IMG/VR virus record: IMGVR_UViG_3300003323_000141 | Location: 1 to 41,063 of that record | Reading direction: 5' to 3' (one strand) | DNA length: 41,063 nucleotides | Origin: a virus | In this document: positions 31,680-37,818 of the stretch, piece after piece | How the letters are laid out: every line of letters begins with the position of its first letter | Position numbering within the stretch: the stretch's first letter is position 1 | Program-made: the position numbers and the translations under genes | Notes under the pieces: generated by a model | Told to the model about the DNA's origin: nothing | Database searches by the model: none | The model's input: only the letters and a program-made list of their open reading frames with translations

Positions 31680-33152
31680 ATGGCAACAACGCTAGACAAA
31701 TGGAAGGCAGCACGGCGGGCGGCGGTTCCGTTGGTGGTAATTCATACGCCTGATCCGAACGCTACAATTCTTGAAATACTTAGAGAGACAGAGAAAGCGC
31801 CGATTAATAGGTGGGATTGCATTACGGGTGTACAGCCGATAAATCAACCGGCTCGAAAGCTGGCGTCATGGAGTAGCGGCGGATTTGAAACGATAAATCC
31901 AGTACAAGCAATTATGGCTGCCGATGAGCGGATGCCGGAAATGTCAATCCTGTTCATGTGCAATCTACATGCGTTTATAAGCTCTGGAGACGCAAGCGCA
32001 ATGGAGGTAATCCAAGCGCTGCAAAACGCTAGAGATAGGATGAAGAACAACAAACGCACTATCGCCATCCTTTGCCCATCTCTAACGCTTCCTGAGGAGC
32101 TGAAACATGATGCTGTTGTCATTCGGGAGCCTCTCCCGAATGAACAGCAAATCGAAGAGATCGCAAAGGTTACGCTAGATGCTTTTCCTACTTTTACCGC
32201 TGGCGGGAAAATTGCTGGGATCGTAGACGCAACTGCTGGCCTGTCGGCATTCGAGGCAGAGCAGGCCATTGCTATGAGCGTAACACCTGATGGCATTGAT
32301 TCGGAAATGCTATGGGAGAACAAGCGAGCAGCGATTGAGGCCGCGCCAGGGCTTAAGGTATGGCGGGGAAAAGAGGGATTCGGAAGCATTGGCGGATACA
32401 GCGCAATAAAGGGGTTTCTGCAAAAGCTGTTCAGCGGCTCGCTTAAGCCGCGAGTCATCGTGTTTATTGACGAGATAGAGAAGCAGTTAGCCGGACTTGC
32501 AGGGGATAGCTCAGGCGTAACACAGGATCAGTTAGGGGAAATCCTTACATTCATGGAGGATGAGCGATGCTCAGGAATCCTGTTACTCGGACCGGCTGGA
32601 ACGGGTAAGAGTAACATCAGCAAGGCGGCAGGCAATGAGGCGGGAGTGCCGGTTATTGCGCTGAATCTTGGCGCAATGAAACATGAGCACGTCGGACAAA
32701 GCGAAGCTAGAATCCGTGGAGCGCTGGATGTTATTCGAGCGATAGGGCAAGACAAGATTCTGTTCGTGGCGACGTGCAACAGCGTAGCCGTATTGCCTCC
32801 AGAGCTTAGGCGGCGCTTCCGTTTGGGTTCGTTCTTTATGGACTTACCGAATAAAGAGGAGCGTTCGGCTATTTGGAGACTTTACGGCGGCAGCGCAAAA
32901 GGCATACAAGAAGACGGATGGACAGGCGCGGAGATAAAGCAGTGCTGCGAATATGCGCAAGCATTTGGATGCTCTGAGAAAGAGGCGGCGAAGTATATCG
33001 TTCCGGTAAGTGTAAGCGCTGCGGATGTGGTAAAAGGGCTCAGGCAGCAAGCGAGCGGTAGATTCCTGTCAGCTAGTTACCCTGGACTATATCAGGAGAA
33101 GGCAGCAAGCGAATCGGTAAACGGTCGGAGTCTAAGCTTAGGGGAGGACTAA
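31680..33152 (+). CDS. AAA+ ATPase, Ycf46-like, with permuted motif order
   Basis: 490 residues. The N-terminal 240 residues follow the Ycf46 pattern (WDCITGVQ near 45, ending with the GLSAFEAEQA segment and WENKRAAIE). The AAA+ core has an unusual order: a Walker B-like FIDEIEK at about residues 260-266 lies before the Walker A loop GPAGTGKS at about 304-311, followed by sensor-1-like FVATCNSVAVL and PPELRRRF near 365-380 with the arginine finger region. In canonical Ycf46 the Walker A precedes the B motif. Palindrome copy 10 is inside (32194-32209, read FTAGGK in a variable segment). Role unknown; neighbours are DUF1257 and DUF2997 genes. Confidence 0.85.
   Translation: MATTLDKWKAARRAAVPLVVIHTPDPNATILEILRETEKAPINRWDCITGVQPINQPARKLASWSSGGFETINPVQAIMAADERMPEMSILFMCNLHAFISSGDASAMEVIQALQNARDRMKNNKRTIAILCPSLTLPEELKHDAVVIREPLPNEQQIEEIAKVTLDAFPTFTAGGKIAGIVDATAGLSAFEAEQAIAMSVTPDGIDSEMLWENKRAAIEAAPGLKVWRGKEGFGSIGGYSAIKGFLQKLFSGSLKPRVIVFIDEIEKQLAGLAGDSSGVTQDQLGEILTFMEDERCSGILLLGPAGTGKSNISKAAGNEAGVPVIALNLGAMKHEHVGQSEARIRGALDVIRAIGQDKILFVATCNSVAVLPPELRRRFRLGSFFMDLPNKEERSAIWRLYGGSAKGIQEDGWTGAEIKQCCEYAQAFGCSEKEAAKYIVPVSVSAADVVKGLRQQASGRFLSASYPGLYQEKAASESVNGRSLSLGED
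32194..32209. repeat. Dispersed palindrome, copy 10 (in frame, inverted centre)
   Basis: TTACCGCTGGCGGGAA with the left-arm variant and central TG. It is read in frame in the ATPase gene, in the variable part between conserved segments of the N-terminal domain. Confidence 0.9.
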
Positions 33153-33160
33153 CACTGTTG

Positions 33161-33254
33161 CGTGCAATAGCCAATAGGAGGGCGAATAAGAAGCGTCCTT
33201 AGGTTCCATAGGGCTTGCACGAAGTGAGGGGAGCAGGCTCCTATACTGCTCCCC
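33161..33254 (+). ncRNA. Candidate small structured RNA followed by terminator hairpin
   Basis: CGTGCAA (33161-33167) pairs perfectly with TTGCACG (33215-33221) and GCC (33170-33172) with GGC (33212-33214), forming a long basal stem around about 40 bases. Inside, AGGGCG can pair with CGTCCT (one G-T pair). A terminator-like hairpin follows. It lies between the ATPase and the DUF1257 operon and contains no credible gene. I recognise no family; a tRNA-like fold was considered and rejected. Confidence 0.5.
33228..33254 (+). terminator. Terminator-like hairpin after the ATPase gene
   Basis: Perfect 9-bp stem GGGGAGCAG (33228-33236) with CTGCTCCCC (33246-33254), loop of 9 bases, followed by TTGCTAAC. 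Weak T tract, but a good stem. Confidence 0.6.
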
Positions 33255-33376
33255 TTGCTAACAGATTATGCAGACAGCAAAAGAGAGGGGTGATGCAATG
33301 TGATTAGCCTTTTGAGTAGACTAAAGACAATACTCCTACGGCTAGCTTTCCGATACAGGAAGTGCAGCATCCTAAC

Positions 33377-33410
33377 GGCGCGGCGAAAGGTCCCAACCCT
33401 TAGCCGCGCC
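33377..33410 (+). promoter_or_regulatory. Hairpin before gene at 33423
   Basis: 8-bp stem GGCGCGGC (33377-33384) with GCCGCGCC (33403-33410), with an inner AAGG/CCTT pairing. It ends 12 bases before the ATG and is followed by AAATTACTTT. Possible attenuator. Confidence 0.5.
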
Positions 33411-33422
33411 AAATTACTTTCC

Positions 33423-33554
33423 ATGAGCAACAACGAAGACAACACAAACGGAACGGCTCCGATGCAAGCCGTATGGTGCGGATATGATGACGCACTAGGA
33501 TCGTATGTCGTGGAATATGCAGACGGCAGAAAGGAGGCGATATGTCTCACGTAG
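33423..33554 (+). CDS. Tiny unknown protein before DUF1257 gene
   Basis: 43 residues from ATG 33423, overlapping the next gene. Sequence has a short beta-type domain (AVWCGYDDALGSYVVEYADG). The frame is open from GTG 33300, which would add an arginine-rich N-terminus encoded by the hairpin; I prefer the ATG because the upstream residues look random. The DUF1257 ribosome site AGGAGGCGAT lies inside this gene. Confidence 0.5.
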   Translation: MSNNEDNTNGTAPMQAVWCGYDDALGSYVVEYADGRKEAICLT

Positions 33555-33982
33555 CAACTGTAGATTTGCACATAACATCGCTACCGGCGCTAAGGGAAGC
33601 CTGCGAGTTGATGGGGCTGGAATTTGTGGAAGGATCAAAAAGCTATAAGTGGTACGGGCGGCATGCGGGAGACTATCCTTTGCCAACAGGATTCAGCAAA
33701 GATGAGCTTGGCAAATGTCTCCACGAGATCAGGGTTAAGGATAATTCTGGAGCGTACAGCGTTGGCGTGTGCGAAAGGCGTGATGGAAAGCCGGGATATA
33801 CGCTATTGTGGGATTTTTGGGCAGGCGGAAACGGGCTTCAACAGGCGATAGGAAAGGATGCTGTAGCGATTAAAAACGCCTATGCGGCAATTACAGCAAA
33901 GCGCGAGTTAGCTCGGAAGGGTTACCGGATTGCTAGCATTGAGCGCAAGGGCCATGCGTTCGCAATCGTGGGGAGGAAGTGA
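33542..33982 (+). CDS. DUF1257 (Ycf35-like) protein
   Basis: 146 residues starting MSHV, matching the DUF1257 pattern: TVDLHITSLPALREACELMG at the start, KWYGRHAGDYPLPTGF and GKCLHEIRV in the middle, and TLLWDFWAGGNGLQQAIG in the second half. The start at ATG 33542 follows AGGAGGCGAT. DUF1257 is known in plastids and cyanobacteria (Ycf35) and in phages and bacteria next to AAA+ ATPases and DUF2997, as here. Function in the family is unknown to me. Confidence 0.85.
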   Translation: MSHVATVDLHITSLPALREACELMGLEFVEGSKSYKWYGRHAGDYPLPTGFSKDELGKCLHEIRVKDNSGAYSVGVCERRDGKPGYTLLWDFWAGGNGLQQAIGKDAVAIKNAYAAITAKRELARKGYRIASIERKGHAFAIVGRK

Positions 33983-33983
33983 T

Positions 33984-34166
33984 ATGAAACAGATTAAGGT
34001 AACAGTGAGTGAGGACGGCAAGATTACGCTAGAAACCAGCGGGTTCGCTGGCAAAGAATGTACTAAGGAGGCTGAGAGCATTCGCAATGCGCTTGGTGAA
34101 ACTACTGACGTAAAGGCAACTCCTGAAATGTATGAGCGCACAGTCAGAAATAAGGCTAAGCATTGA
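33984..34166 (+). CDS. DUF2997 protein
   Basis: 60 residues from ATG 33984, directly after the DUF1257 stop (GAGGAAGTGATATG). The pattern IKVTVSEDGKITLETSGFAGKECTKEA with a glycine/alanine/cysteine core and the helix that follows is that of DUF2997. These are usually encoded beside DUF1257, so a two-protein unit with the AAA+ ATPase is likely. The next gene overlaps its 3' end. Confidence 0.85.
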   Translation: MKQIKVTVSEDGKITLETSGFAGKECTKEAESIRNALGETTDVKATPEMYERTVRNKAKH

Positions 34167-34383
34167 AGATGGATCTGTGCGGTTCATTTACTCGGATGAG
34201 TTATGCGACTTACTCCGAGAGGGAGAGGCGGAGATCAAACGGGCGTCGCACGTAGAGCCATGCGGCGCTATGTGGACTGCTGATATGTCGCCAAGCTGCG
34301 GTCCGCTGCTAGGCCCGTTCCGGACCAGAGGCGAAGCGCTCCAGGCAGAAGTTGAATGGCTCAAAACAGAAAGGAACCTATGA
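34132..34383 (+). CDS. Small unknown protein after DUF2997
   Basis: 83 residues, overlapping the DUF2997 gene by 35 bases. Acidic, with two cysteines (VEPCGAMW, PSCGPLLG) and a helical C-terminus. Not recognised. The stop overlaps the next gene by ATGA. Confidence 0.55.
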   Translation: MSAQSEIRLSIEDGSVRFIYSDELCDLLREGEAEIKRASHVEPCGAMWTADMSPSCGPLLGPFRTRGEALQAEVEWLKTERNL

Positions 34384-35255
34384 TCCAAAAGAAGGCAATC
34401 GCGCTTTCCGTGTCGTTTTCGAGATTCGGCAATACGCGGAAAGTGGACACAGGAAGCGTACAGGTAAACGCGGACAAGAATCTGCTAAGTGTTAGCAAAA
34501 AGTTGTTCGTGAGCGCTGAATATACTGCGATAAAGCGCCGGGACGACGAAACTAGGGGATGGCTTTACGCTAGAACGCTCCCTAGCATGTTTAGGGCAGG
34601 GATATTTCTAATTCCCACACCGTTAGTGGAAGAGGTCTACAAGAAGCTGAAGGCGATTGCTTCGGACAGGGAGAAGCTTGTAAATAAGTTCCTGGAGTCG
34701 TACGACCGCATAATGATGCAATCCGCATTACAGTTGCGGGCGTTATTTAACGCAAACGACTATCCGCACAAATCGGAAGTAGCTAGGCAATTCGCTATGT
34801 CCTGGCGCATTATCACGCTAGGTCCGGAAGCGCTGGCAACGGTGTCAGAAGCGTTATTTGAGGAGGAGAAGAAAAAAGCGGAACAGGAATGGAGCGAGGC
34901 GACGCGAGAGATCCGTAACTTGCTCAGGACTGAGATGCAAGGGTTTGTTAGCGATATGGTGACAAAGTTAGCGCCTTCCGAAAACGGAAGGGCAAAAGTC
35001 TTTAAGCCTGCATGCCTGGACGGGATTAAGGAGTTTCTATCGCTAATAGACGTTCGGAACATCGCGGACGACAAAGAGTTAGCAAAGCTAACAAGTGCAG
35101 CGAGAATGCTATTACGTGGAGTTAACGCAGAATCACTAAGCGGAAACCTACCGCTGCAATCATCAGTCCAGGCCGGGTTTAAGGAAATTTCGGTTGCTAT
35201 GGATGGAATGGTTATAGAAAAACCAACAAGAGCGATTACATTCGAAGACGAATAA
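34380..35255 (+). CDS. Unknown protein, resembles DUF3150-type
   Basis: 291 residues from ATG 34380. N-terminal beta-type domain (SVSFSRFGNTRKVDTGSV) followed by helical regions with motifs YDRIMMQSALQLRALFNANDYPHKSEVARQF and a terminal domain with NIADDKELAKLTSAARMLL. It is generally like DUF3150 proteins, which accompany AAA+ ATPases, but the match is by eye and weak. It is between the DUF2997 neighbour and the HTH gene. Confidence 0.5.
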   Translation: MIQKKAIALSVSFSRFGNTRKVDTGSVQVNADKNLLSVSKKLFVSAEYTAIKRRDDETRGWLYARTLPSMFRAGIFLIPTPLVEEVYKKLKAIASDREKLVNKFLESYDRIMMQSALQLRALFNANDYPHKSEVARQFAMSWRIITLGPEALATVSEALFEEEKKKAEQEWSEATREIRNLLRTEMQGFVSDMVTKLAPSENGRAKVFKPACLDGIKEFLSLIDVRNIADDKELAKLTSAARMLLRGVNAESLSGNLPLQSSVQAGFKEISVAMDGMVIEKPTRAITFEDE

Positions 35256-35258
35256 TAT

Positions 35259-35507
35259 ATGGCAGAATACAAAAACGAGTTCATGGAGCGCCTGAAGCGC
35301 TTCGTTCCGATGAAGACAAGGGGTAAGAAGGGTATTGATTTCATCGCGCTATCTCAGGAGACGGGGGTTCCGTACGACAATCTTTATTCGTGGTTCAAGC
35401 GCGGATATTGTCCTTCCGGAGAGCATGCGGACACCATGCTAAAATGGGTGCAAGGCAAGGAAGAGCAGGAGCGTTTGCGCAACTTAAAAATTGCGCAGCA
35501 GTGCTAA
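35259..35507 (+). CDS. Small DNA-binding-like HTH protein
   Basis: 82 residues, start at 35259. A helix-turn-helix is likely at residues 25-50: DFIALSQETGVPYDNLYSWFKRG, with the typical helix-turn-helix pattern of repressors. Short length suggests a phage repressor or Cro-type. Its stop is three bases before palindrome copy 11, which lies between this gene and the next one. That placement makes it a candidate binder or regulator of the palindrome. Confidence 0.6.
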   Translation: MAEYKNEFMERLKRFVPMKTRGKKGIDFIALSQETGVPYDNLYSWFKRGYCPSGEHADTMLKWVQGKEEQERLRNLKIAQQC

Positions 35508-35510
35508 AAG

Positions 35511-35526
35511 TTCCCGCCAGCGGGAA
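35511..35526. repeat. Dispersed palindrome, copy 11
   Basis: Perfect core TTCCCGCCAGCGGGAA, intergenic. It sits 3 bases after the stop of the HTH gene and about 77 bases before the ATG of the ParB/KorB-like gene (35603), consistent with autoregulation by either. Confidence 0.95.
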
Positions 35527-35602
35527 AATTGATTTGCAAAAACATAGACGCGGAATAGCGTCGGACACCGCGAGAAATTCGCACAACTTAGAAAGACATA
35601 AT

Positions 35603-36571
35603 ATGAAAAAGCAGTCTCAGCAGGAGCAGCATTCGAACACGGTTCGCCACAACAAGCAGCAGCAACAGCAGCAGGGCAAGAACGCAGCTACGAAAAAGCC
35701 GAAGAGCAAAGGCGGCGGAGAAGGCGAGCAGCAGCAGGAGAAACAGAAAGAAGGAGAAACAGGCGAGCAAGCATCCGGTGACTCGGATAAGCAAATCCAG
35801 CTTGCGCAGCCCGTTCAGGTGGTATGCTCGGAGCGCGATATTCGCGAAATCCTACAGGAGCGCATTAGCTTCCTTCCCGGAAGCTCTGGCGTGCAGATTG
35901 ACCCTAACACGCCTGTAGAAGAGTACGCAGCGGCGCTGAAGTATTTTTGCGGCCTGCAAGAAAACATTGGGTTCATTATCGGGGATTTCCTCGTTTTTGG
36001 CCAAGCGACATACGGCAGCAAGTACGCTGCGGCGGTCGAGGCGACCGGCAGGACTTATGCGACGCTGAGTAACTGGAATTCGATTGCCAAGGCTGTTCCG
36101 CCGTCTCTGCGCCGTCCGGAACTAACTTTCTCGCATCATGCGGAAGTTGCGGCGCTTCCGGAAGCGAAGATGAAGCGCGCCCTGGATAAGGCTGTAGAGA
36201 ACAAATGGACGAAATCCGATCTACGCGCCTACATCCAGGAGGAGAAGCGGAAGGATGCGGAACGCGCGGCAGCAAAGGCCGCGAAGGCTGCCGGAGAAGC
36301 AGGCGCGGGAGAACAGCAGCCGGGAGGACCGCAGGGCGAACAGCAGACAGGACAGCAGCAGCCAGGGGAAGGGGCAGCGGCTCAGAGCGAGAAGCCATCC
36401 GAAGATGCGCAGCTACAATACGACAAGTGCATTGAGCACTTGGATGCGGCTGCTACGTACCTCCGCAGCGCAGCTTTCAGCGAAATGCCGCTTACCGCTG
36501 GAAAGGCGATGATTAACACGATCAAGCCTATCGTGGCGGTTTACGAAAATTGGATCGAAAAGCACGGGTAA
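35603..36571 (+). CDS. Q-rich protein with ParB/KorB- or LmbU-like DNA-binding domain
   Basis: 322 residues from ATG 35603 (ACATAATATG). Residues 1-70 are a low-complexity Q/K/E/G-rich tail. The central part, about 75-215, has YGSKYAAAVEATG, RTYATLSNW, then PELTFSHHAEVAALPEAKMKRALDKAVENKWTKSDLRAYI. The FSHHAEVAALP and WTKSDLR order recalls the LmbU regulator family, and also the ParB/KorB HTH domain layout (gHArall..L...Q......lSvRe). A second Q/G-rich linker (about 220-270) precedes a helical C-terminal domain. Likely a DNA-binding organiser or regulator. It lies next to palindrome copy 11 and is my main candidate for the protein that binds the palindrome. Confidence 0.6.
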   Translation: MKKQSQQEQHSNTVRHNKQQQQQQGKNAATKKPKSKGGGEGEQQQEKQKEGETGEQASGDSDKQIQLAQPVQVVCSERDIREILQERISFLPGSSGVQIDPNTPVEEYAAALKYFCGLQENIGFIIGDFLVFGQATYGSKYAAAVEATGRTYATLSNWNSIAKAVPPSLRRPELTFSHHAEVAALPEAKMKRALDKAVENKWTKSDLRAYIQEEKRKDAERAAAKAAKAAGEAGAGEQQPGGPQGEQQTGQQQPGEGAAAQSEKPSEDAQLQYDKCIEHLDAAATYLRSAAFSEMPLTAGKAMINTIKPIVAVYENWIEKHG

Positions 36572-36591
36572 CCTATTTGGTCTAAGTGGAA

Positions 36592-36628
36592 AAGCGGGCG
36601 CTCTTAAAACAGGGGAGAGCGCCCGCTT
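36592..36628 (+). terminator. Strong hairpin after the ParB/KorB-like gene
   Basis: Perfect 13-bp stem AAGCGGGCGCTCT (36592-36604) with AGAGCGCCCGCTT (36616-36628), loop of 11 bases. It is followed by AGTGCTTACTG, without a T tract. It closes the accessory operon and precedes the lipoprotein gene by 16 bases. Confidence 0.6.
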
Positions 36629-36644
36629 AGTGCTTACTGAACTT

Positions 36645-36797
36645 ATGAAAGCTATACTATGCGCAATGTGCTGCATGCTAGCGACGTGCTCTGATCCGTA
36701 CAGTGTGCAAATCGGCGGCTATTACCAAAGTCCGGACGGGGAACAAGTTGGCGGGTACATCAGGCTTAATCCGGATTACGTAAAACAGAAAAAATGA
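36645..36797 (+). CDS. Small lipoprotein
   Basis: 50 residues. A short hydrophobic signal (MKAILCAMCCML) leads to LATC, a near-lipobox with Cys15, so the mature protein would be about 36 residues, polar and glycine/tyrosine-rich (QIGGYYQSPDGEQVGGY). Small phage lipoproteins often block superinfection or receptors; this is inference. It overlaps the next gene by ATGA and follows a strong hairpin. Confidence 0.65.
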   Translation: MKAILCAMCCMLATCSDPYSVQIGGYYQSPDGEQVGGYIRLNPDYVKQKK

Positions 36798-37063
36798 GGT
36801 CGCAGTTCTTGCCTCAGGAAGCTAAGGTAACTCTTGCGAGGTACGCAAAGCGGGATCTATGTAATTGCGGATACGGAGTGCTTAAAGACAGCGTTGAGAT
36901 AGGCAAGCTCTTCAAAGTGGAAATTGAATCAAAGCAGGACGCAATATTAGTGTGCGGCGGATGCGGTACAAAAATTGCAATTACTGTTGTACGCGCGTTA
37001 CAGGAAGAAAGCTCGGAGCCGTTCGGTTACCTTCCGCTTGAAATCCTGGAGATCGTAGGCTGA
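36794..37063 (+). CDS. Small zinc-ribbon-like protein
   Basis: 89 residues. Cysteines CNCGYG near residue 22 and CGGCG near 54 form a likely four-cysteine zinc site. The rest is small and beta-rich, with a helical end. Not recognised by family. It overlaps the lipoprotein gene. Confidence 0.6.
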   Translation: MRSQFLPQEAKVTLARYAKRDLCNCGYGVLKDSVEIGKLFKVEIESKQDAILVCGGCGTKIAITVVRALQEESSEPFGYLPLEILEIVG

Positions 37064-37079
37064 GGCAGAATTTAGCGAA

Positions 37080-37095
37080 GCTTCCCCCCGGAAGC
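37080..37095 (+). terminator. Short hairpin
   Basis: GCTTCC (37080-37085) with GGAAGC (37090-37095) around CCCC. It lies between the zinc-ribbon gene and the next one, about 28 bases before the ATG at 37123, which has AAAGGAGAAA as a ribosome site. Confidence 0.4.
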
Positions 37096-37122
37096 ACAAC
37101 AAACCTAAACACAAAGGAGAAA

Positions 37123-37467
37123 ATGAACGGACAAAACAAGTCATTGCTGCTTTCGTTCGCTGCGCTGATTGCGCATGCGCTTGCGGCATTCGCTGACACC
37201 GAAGCAGAAAAGGCAGCCTCTACTACAGGAACCACCAACGGGACGCCTACGGCGAATCCTCCGGCTGCAAAGCCGCACATGAGTATTGAGGACATTCACT
37301 CAGCTTTCGCGGCCTCTGGCGACCCGCTTACGGCGGAGGAAAGCCAATTCCTGCATGCGACCGTCGCGGCGGCTACTGAAGCCGTCCCGAGCATTTCGGC
37401 ACCTCCGCCGAAAAACGTACCTGCGGCGGCTGCCGCTACGGATAACGAGCAGACCGCTGCCGGTTAG
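37123..37467 (+). CDS. Exported protein, unknown
   Basis: 114 residues with a Sec-type signal (residues 1-24, core LLLSFAALIAHALAAFA before DTE). The mature part is threonine/alanine/proline-rich with one acidic helix (SIEDIHSAFAASGDPLTAEESQF) that looks like a small binding domain. Good ribosome site AAAGGAGAAA. Not recognised. Confidence 0.65.
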   Translation: MNGQNKSLLLSFAALIAHALAAFADTEAEKAASTTGTTNGTPTANPPAAKPHMSIEDIHSAFAASGDPLTAEESQFLHATVAAATEAVPSISAPPPKNVPAAAAATDNEQTAAG

Positions 37468-37494
37468 CCTGGATTCGCAGCGAGGGAGGAGAAA

Positions 37495-37522
37495 CCGCCC
37501 GTTCTGGAAACAGAACGGGCGG
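37495..37522 (+). terminator. Terminator-like hairpin with GAAA tetraloop
   Basis: 12-bp perfect stem CCGCCCGTTCTG (37495-37506) with CAGAACGGGCGG (37511-37522) around GAAA, followed by ACTTCATTTT. It precedes the tiny gene at 37533. Confidence 0.7.
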
Positions 37523-37532
37523 ACTTCATTTT

Positions 37533-37712
37533 ATGAGACAGCAATCAGACAGGATAAGTGACGGCTTTGCTTTTGCGTGGATGCCGTACAGCGGAAAGGC
37601 TTATTTCATGTTCGTGCACATCCTTTTACGCAGAGTGAATAATGGCGAAATGCATATTACGCCAAGAGCGCCAGGGCTTCCGTCCATAGGCAGAATTCCA
37701 GGGCACGACTAG
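37533..37712 (+). CDS. Tiny unknown protein
   Basis: 59 residues from ATG 37533 (TTTTATG). It has a hydrophobic middle (SGKAYFMFVHILL) that could be one membrane helix or a small beta domain, with basic ends. Not recognised; coding character is modest but no alternative feature fits. Confidence 0.5.
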   Translation: MRQQSDRISDGFAFAWMPYSGKAYFMFVHILLRRVNNGEMHITPRAPGLPSIGRIPGHD

Positions 37713-37818
37713 AGACGGGCGCAATCGAGCGGAAACAGGGTAAATCCTGGCGATCAGAGCAAAGCAGTAACAAGACAGCGGAAACAACAAGCGAGGCGCT
37801 ACGCGCCATTTAAATACG
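37713..37818 (+). other. Noncoding stretch with short hairpins
   Basis: About 106 bases without a gene. GGCGC (37795-37799) pairs with GCGCC (37803-37807), and CAGG/CCTG near 37736-37749 forms a small loop. The sequence CAGAGCAA followed by GCGGAAACA resembles a part of the 29.6-29.9 kb RNA candidate, but too short to be sure. Confidence 0.4.

Noticed and set aside
33161-33221. tRNA gene
   Set aside because: A 7-bp acceptor-like stem, TA, a D-arm-like GCC/GGC and a 5-bp T-arm-like stem can be drawn, but only about 13 bases remain for the anticodon arm and the T loop is wrong.
33300-33422. Extended start (GTG 33300) for the tiny gene before DUF1257
   Set aside because: Residues are arginine-rich, partly encoded by a hairpin, and look random.
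35603-36571. Calling the Q-rich protein ParB outright
   Set aside because: No ParB N-terminal CTPase motif (GERRxR type) is visible and no ParA gene is adjacent; only the HTH layout is similar.
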